Assembly (NCBI RefSeq): GCF_031181555.1
Contig: NZ_JAPSKQ010000059.1
Coordinates: forward strand, 1-34,310
Source: Streptomyces sp.
GTDB taxonomy: Bacteria; Actinomycetota; Actinomycetes; Streptomycetales; Streptomycetaceae
Direction: 5' to 3'
DNA: 34,310 nucleotides
Part shown: in pieces, positions 30,871 to 34,310 of the stretch
Numbering within the stretch: the first letter of the stretch is position 1
Layout: every line of letters starts with the position of its first letter
Program-made: the position numbers and the translations under genes
Notes under the pieces: model-generated
What the model saw: only the letters and a program-made list of their open reading frames with translations
Databases searched by the model: none
Told to the model about the DNA's origin: nothing

Positions 30871-30886
30871 CGCCCCGGTCGGGCCG

Positions 30887-32350
30887 TCACCCCTCTCCGG
30901 CGAACGGCAGGCGGAGCTCGAACAGGGCTCCGCCCGTCGGCGCCGACCCGGCCGTGAGCGTCCCGCCGTGCCGTACGGCGACGTCCCGCGCGATGGCGAG
31001 GCCCAGCCCGGCGCCGCCGTCGTCGCGGCTGCGGGCGGCGTCCAGCCGGACGAACCGTTCGAAGATCCGCTCCCGGTCGGCCTCGGCCACCCCCTCGCCG
31101 TCGTCGGCCACGCCGAGCACCGCCCAGTTCCCCTCCCGCCGGACGGTCACCGTGACCCTCTCGCGGGCGTGCCGCCGGGCGTTGTCCAGCAGGTTGGCGA
31201 GCAACCGCCCCAGCTGTCCCCGCGACCCGGTCACCTCCGCCGGCTCCGTGTCCACCGTCACGCCCGCCCGGCCCGCGGCCTCCTCCCGGGCCAGCGCGGC
31301 CAGGTCGACGAGCGCGTCGGCGGGCCGCTCCCCCGCGTCCAGCCGGGCGAGCAGCAGCAGGTCGGCGGCGAGGTGCTGGAGCCGCACGGTGTCCTCGACG
31401 GCGCCGTCCAGGTCGAGCAGCTCGGGGTGGGCGGCGGCCACCTCCAGCTGGGTGCGCAGGGAGGCGATCGGGCTGCGCAGTTCGTGCGAGGCGTCGGCGA
31501 CGAACCGCCGCTGCCGCTCCACGGACGCCTCCAGCGCGGCGAGCGTCTCGTTGGTGGTGCGGGCGAGCCGGGCGATCTCGTCGTGGGTGCCGGGCTCCGG
31601 GACGCGGCGGGCGAGATCCTCGGAGGCGGTGATCGCGGCCATCTCCCGGCGGATGCCCTCCACCGGCCGCAGGGCCCGCCCGGTGACCGTCCAGGTCACC
31701 CCGGCGACCACGCCCAGCAGCAGCGGGAGGCCGAGGAGCATCGCGGTCTGCGCGGTGTCCACGGCGCTGTGCTCGGCGGCGAGCGGGGCTCCCGCGTAGA
31801 CGGTGAGGCGGCCCCGGTCGTGGGTCTCCACGTCGACGGCCGCGAACCGGTAGTCCTCGGCGTCGCCGTCGATCGTCGCGGAACCGCTGCCGAAGGTGGT
31901 CTCGCGGTCGATCTCACCGGGGTCGAGGTCCTCGTCGGAACCGCCGGAGTCCCCGGCGTCGTCCGAGTCGTCCCCGCCGTCCGAGTCGTCCGAGCCGTCG
32001 TCGCCGTCCTCACCGCCCGGGACGGACGGGCGCGGCGTCACCTCGGCGGTCGCCGTGCCGCTGATCCGCTCCAGGTCCTCACTGGCCGCGACCAGCCTGC
32101 CGTCCTCGTCGACGACCTGCACCGGCCCGTCGTCGCCGTCCAGCCCCGAGAGGTCGTCGTACGCCGTCCGGGCGGCCAGCTCGGAGGCGACCGCCCGGGC
32201 GGAGCGCTCCGCGCGGGTGCCCGCCTCGGCGGTCAGGTTGGAGCGCAGCGACAGCACCACGGCGATCCCCGCCGCGACGAGGGCCACGGCGACCACCAGG
32301 GTCGCGCCGAGCGTCGCCCGCGACCGGACCGAGCCGAACAGCCGGCTCAC
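30887..32350 (-). CDS. OmpR-class sensor histidine kinase with acidic external insert (RapA2-like)
   Basis: The 487-residue kinase: TM1 about 12-35, an extracytoplasmic domain (36-200) with a Asp/Gly/Ser-rich insert at 112-144 (GEDGDDGSDDSDGGDDSDD), TM2 about 202-222, HAMP (about 223-275), HisKA with RRFVADASHELRSPIASL (His289), and HATPase with LLANLLDNARRHA (Asn390), DDGEGV and GAGLGLAIAR. The GTG start overlaps the regulator stop by four bases. The position and partner genes match, as I recall them, RapA1/RapA2 of S. coelicolor, reported to affect actinorhodin; that link is from memory. The acidic insert suggests cation or cationic-peptide sensing. Confidence 0.9.
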   Translation of the reverse strand: MSRLFGSVRSRATLGATLVVAVALVAAGIAVVLSLRSNLTAEAGTRAERSARAVASELAARTAYDDLSGLDGDDGPVQVVDEDGRLVAASEDLERISGTATAEVTPRPSVPGGEDGDDGSDDSDGGDDSDDAGDSGGSDEDLDPGEIDRETTFGSGSATIDGDAEDYRFAAVDVETHDRGRLTVYAGAPLAAEHSAVDTAQTAMLLGLPLLLGVVAGVTWTVTGRALRPVEGIRREMAAITASEDLARRVPEPGTHDEIARLARTTNETLAALEASVERQRRFVADASHELRSPIASLRTQLEVAAAHPELLDLDGAVEDTVRLQHLAADLLLLARLDAGERPADALVDLAALAREEAAGRAGVTVDTEPAEVTGSRGQLGRLLANLLDNARRHARERVTVTVRREGNWAVLGVADDGEGVAEADRERIFERFVRLDAARSRDDGGAGLGLAIARDVAVRHGGTLTAGSAPTGGALFELRLPFAGEG

Positions 32351-33063
32351 GGCGCCGTCTCCAGCCGGTACCCGGCGCCGCGCACGGTCCGGATCAGCCC
32401 GGCGCGCAGCTTGCGGCGCAGGGCGCTGACGTAGACCTCGACGATGTTCGGGTCGCCCTCGTAGGCGAAGTCCCAGACGTGCTCCAGGATCTCCGTCTTG
32501 GAGACCACCTCGCCGGCCCGCAGCACCAGCTGCTCCAGGACGGAGAACTCCTTGGCGGTCAGCGCCACTTCGTCCTCGCCCAGGAAGACCCGGCGGGCGG
32601 CGGTGTCCACCCTGAGGTCGCCGTGCACGTGCACCCGGGAGGCCCCCGCGCCCCGGCGGCGCAGCAGCGCCTTGATCCGCGCGACGAGGACGACGTACGA
32701 GAACGGCTTGGTGAGGTAGTCGTCGGCGCCCGTGTCCAGGCCCTCGGCCTCGTCGTACTCGCCGTCCTTGGCGGTGAGCATCAGGATCGGCACGTCGTGT
32801 CCGGCGGCGCGCAGGGCGGCGCAGACCCGGTAGCCGTTCAGGCCGGGCAGCATGATGTCGAGGACGACGAGGTCGTACGTCCCCTCCGTGGCCCGGTGCA
32901 GCCCCTCCCGGCCGTCGTGGACGACGTCCACGGCGTAGCCCTCGGCCGTCAGGCCCTTGGCGAGCGACAGGGCGAGCCGCTTCTCGTCCTCCACGATCAA
33001 CAATCGAGAGGGGCGGCGCGAAGCGCCTCCGGCAGGGTGGCGGTGGGTCACGGGCGGGCGCAT
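32347..33063 (-). CDS. OmpR-family response regulator (RapA1-like)
   Basis: The 238-residue protein has a receiver domain beginning about residue 20 (RLLIVEDEKRLA; phospho-acceptor Asp69 in VVLDIMLPGLNGY, Thr98, Lys119 in LTKPF) and an OmpR winged helix (VALTAKEFSVLEQLVLRAGEVVSKTEILEHVW, IVEVYVSALRRKLRAGLIRTVRGAGYRLE). The ATG 33063 gives an 18-residue basic leader; an in-frame GTG at codon 5 is the alternative, and neither has a clear ribosome site. It precedes and is coupled to the kinase gene, and is divergent from the PepSY gene across a region with direct repeats. Confidence 0.92.
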   Translation of the reverse strand: MRPPVTHRHPAGGASRRPSRLLIVEDEKRLALSLAKGLTAEGYAVDVVHDGREGLHRATEGTYDLVVLDIMLPGLNGYRVCAALRAAGHDVPILMLTAKDGEYDEAEGLDTGADDYLTKPFSYVVLVARIKALLRRRGAGASRVHVHGDLRVDTAARRVFLGEDEVALTAKEFSVLEQLVLRAGEVVSKTEILEHVWDFAYEGDPNIVEVYVSALRRKLRAGLIRTVRGAGYRLETAP

Positions 33064-33087
33064 GGGGTCAAGGGTCGCAAAGGAAAG

Positions 33088-33124
33088 CTGAAGACCACTT
33101 CAGGCGGTTTCAGGTTCCCCTCAG
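33088..33124. promoter_or_regulatory. Direct/inverted repeats in RR-PepSY divergent region
   Basis: CTGAAG-ACCA-CTTCAG (33088-33103) is a perfect inverted repeat. TTCAG at 33099, TTCAG at 33109 and CTCAG at 33120 recur with about one helical turn spacing, as OmpR-family sites do. The adjacent regulator is the obvious candidate ligand. Confidence 0.5.
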
Positions 33125-33179
33125 CGTCGGTCGGCGACATTGAAGGCGTCGAGAACGAAGCGACCCAGGAGGAACCCGC

Positions 33180-33863
33180 ATGAAGCGCAACATCGTGATC
33201 GCCGTCGTCACGGCCGCAGCCCTCGTCGGGGGAGGTACGGCGACGGCCCTCGCGGTCTCGGGGGACGACGCGCCGACGACGCGGGCGACGGAGACGAGGG
33301 GGGCGGACGACGACACGGCCCGCGACGACGACCGGGGGCGTGAGGACACCGACGACGCCGACGACCGGGACGACCGGGACGGTGACGACGACGCCCGTGC
33401 CGCCGCCTCCTCCGGGGTGACCGCCGCCGACGCCATCGCCGCCGCCCTGAAGCACACCCCGGGGACCGCCGTCTCCGCGGAGCTGGACGACGAGGACGAC
33501 GACGGCGGCCAGGCGGCCTGGGAGGTCGACGTCCTCGCCGGCGGCGGCACCTGGCACAGCGTGCGCGTCGACCCGGCCACCGGCAAGGTCCTCGGCTCGC
33601 ACACGGAGGACGAGGACGACACCGCGCAGGTGCGGGCCGCGCTGAAGGGGACGTCGGTGACGGCCGGGGAGGCCGCGAAGGCGGCGGCCGCCGAGGGCAC
33701 GGTGGTCTCCGTCGACCTGGACGACGACGGGGACAAGGGGTGGGAGGCCGAGACCCGTGCCTCCGGCGAGGACGAGCGGGACTGGCGCGTGGACCTGAAC
33801 AGCGGGAAGGTCACGGCGGACCGCTCGGACGACGCGGACGACTCCGACTCGGACGACGACTGA
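33180..33863 (+). CDS. Secreted Asp-rich protein with two PepSY domains
   Basis: The 227-residue protein starts with a Sec signal peptide (MKRNIVIAVVTAAALVGGGTATALA, then VSGDD). Residues 30-70 are a very acidic Asp/Arg-rich linker. Two PepSY repeats follow: about 76-143 (VTAADAIAAALKHTPG, AWEVDVLAGGGTWHSVRVDPATGKVLG) and about 150-220 (VTAGEAAKAAAAEGTVVSVDLDDDGDKGWEAE, WRVDLNSGKVTA). PepSY domains often inhibit or sense peptidases and accompany two-component systems. ATG has AGGAGG seven bases upstream. Divergent from the RapA1/A2-like pair and probably its target or accessory sensor. Ends in a poly-acidic DDADDSDSDDD tail. Confidence 0.9.
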   Translation: MKRNIVIAVVTAAALVGGGTATALAVSGDDAPTTRATETRGADDDTARDDDRGREDTDDADDRDDRDGDDDARAAASSGVTAADAIAAALKHTPGTAVSAELDDEDDDGGQAAWEVDVLAGGGTWHSVRVDPATGKVLGSHTEDEDDTAQVRAALKGTSVTAGEAAKAAAAEGTVVSVDLDDDGDKGWEAETRASGEDERDWRVDLNSGKVTADRSDDADDSDSDDD

Positions 33864-34071
33864 CCGCCCCGGACACCGCGAAGCACACCGGCAGCGGCAG
33901 CCGCCCCACCAGCAGGCCCACCGCCGCCGCACCGGCCGAACTCCCGGCGTTCACAGCGGTGTTGACCCAGGCACCCGTCCGGGTCCGGAACCCCGGCGCC
34001 GCGGCTTCGTCGGCGACCAGGTACGCCGTCGTCAGTGCCGGCGCCACGAACAGACCCGCGCAGGCGACGGC
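33864..34071 (-). pseudogene. Remnant of an MFS transporter C-terminus
   Basis: The minus-strand frame reads AVACAGLFVAPALTTAYL, VADEAAAPGFRTRTGAWVNT and AVNAGSSAGAAAVGLLVGRLP, clearly the last membrane helices of a major-facilitator drug-efflux-type protein. Upstream sequence in the same frame turns into Arg/Pro-rich nonsense after about ten residues, and the downstream end runs into the PepSY gene. No start, ribosome site or the other nine or so helices remain. Interpreted as what is left after a deletion. Confidence 0.65.
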
Positions 34072-34191
34072 CGGATGCGGCGGTCGCGGTCCTGGGCGGG
34101 CTCTATGCCGAGAGGAGGAACATGCCGGTCAAGGCAGCAGCGGGCCGCATGGGCCCGCCATCGCCCTGTCCGGGCCGGCGTCCGCCGGGCG
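34072..34191. other. Non-coding gap with an orphan ribosome site
   Basis: AGGAGG at 34112-34117 followed by ATG at 34122 (plus strand) is an excellent initiation signal, but the following frame (45 codons, Pro/Arg-rich, running antisense into meaB) does not look like protein. It may be the head of a deleted gene. Confidence 0.4.
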
Positions 34192-34310
34192 TCAGCCCCG
34201 CGTCAGCCCCTCGACCAGCTCGTCCGCCGCGCGGTACGGGTCCAGCTCGCCGGCGATGATCCGTTCCGCCAGGGCGCCGAGCCGGCGGTCGCCGTGGAGG
34301 TCGCCGATGC
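34192..34310 (-). CDS. meaB: MeaB/ArgK-type GTPase chaperone of B12-mutases, C-terminal fragment
   Basis: The last 39 codons of a gene entering from the right edge, ending in TGA: GDLHGDRRLGALAERIIAGE then LDPYRAADELVEGL. This matches the C-terminal dimerisation helix region of the MeaB (old name LAO/AO ATPase) G-proteins, which load and protect adenosylcobalamin mutases such as methylmalonyl- or isobutyryl-CoA mutase. The presence of icmA 8 kb away supports the call, but the GTPase motifs are outside the window. Confidence 0.7.
   Translation of the reverse strand, partial: IGDLHGDRRLGALAERIIAGELDPYRAADELVEGLTRG

Noticed and set aside
1..34310. CRISPR arrays, tRNA/rRNA genes, insertion sequences, prophage or biosynthetic cluster
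   Set aside because: No regularly spaced repeats, no tRNA-like cloverleaf or rRNA-like stretch, no transposase or integrase, and no large synthase genes seen.

Overview
The window is high-GC actinobacterial DNA that looks like a Streptomyces chromosome core. Coding frames have near-saturated GC at third positions, GTG starts are frequent, operons are joined by 4-base GTGA stop/start overlaps, and gene order recalls the SCO5440-SCO5400 neighbourhood of S. coelicolor as I remember it (not checked by a search). I see no rRNA, tRNA, CRISPR array, insertion sequence or prophage.

Layout. (1) 1-4424, plus strand: the 3' end of treS, then mak and glgB, the downstream part of the GlgE alpha-glucan pathway. 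(2) 4452-7659, minus: a HelD-family RNA-polymerase-associated ATPase, then a merR-thioredoxin pair (merR upstream). (3) 7886-11775: a DctA C4-dicarboxylate carrier (minus) divergent from a CitA/CitB-type sensor kinase and regulator (plus). (4) 12140-18904: an HTH regulator, 6-phosphofructokinase (minus), then pta-ackA and pyruvate kinase (plus), a central carbon block. (5) 18998-21763, minus: an operon of a secreted DUF6230-like protein, a four-helix DUF6114-like membrane protein and a secreted protein with a long disordered stalk; no function is known to me. (6) 22420-24316: a thioredoxin-fold/TPR protein (minus) divergent from a TetR regulator (plus). (7) 24577-28012, minus: isobutyryl-CoA mutase large subunit (identified by substrate residues F80 and Q198), two DUF3817 membrane proteins, a MarR regulator and an MTH1187-type thiamine-binding protein. 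(8) 28210-30870, plus: three tandem AIM24-family genes followed by a MarR regulator. (9) 30887-33863: an OmpR-type two-component pair (minus; probably RapA1/RapA2-like) divergent from a secreted, Asp-rich double-PepSY protein (plus). (10) 33864-34310: a decayed MFS-transporter remnant and the C-terminus of a MeaB-type G-protein chaperone entering from the right edge.

How the genes work together. Sugar phosphate flow (pfkA, pyk), acetate overflow (pta-ackA), alpha-glucan storage (treS-mak-glgB), C4-dicarboxylate uptake and branched acyl-CoA isomerisation (icmA, with meaB 8 kb away) make this mainly a central-metabolism region. The least explained parts are the DUF6230/DUF6114 secreted operon, the triple AIM24 operon and the acidic sensor/PepSY pair. 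A second recurrent signal is regulatory: nine genes have a TANNNT box 6-7 bases before the start codon and no Shine-Dalgarno sequence, which predicts leaderless mRNAs, and several of these boxes sit next to or inside palindromes.
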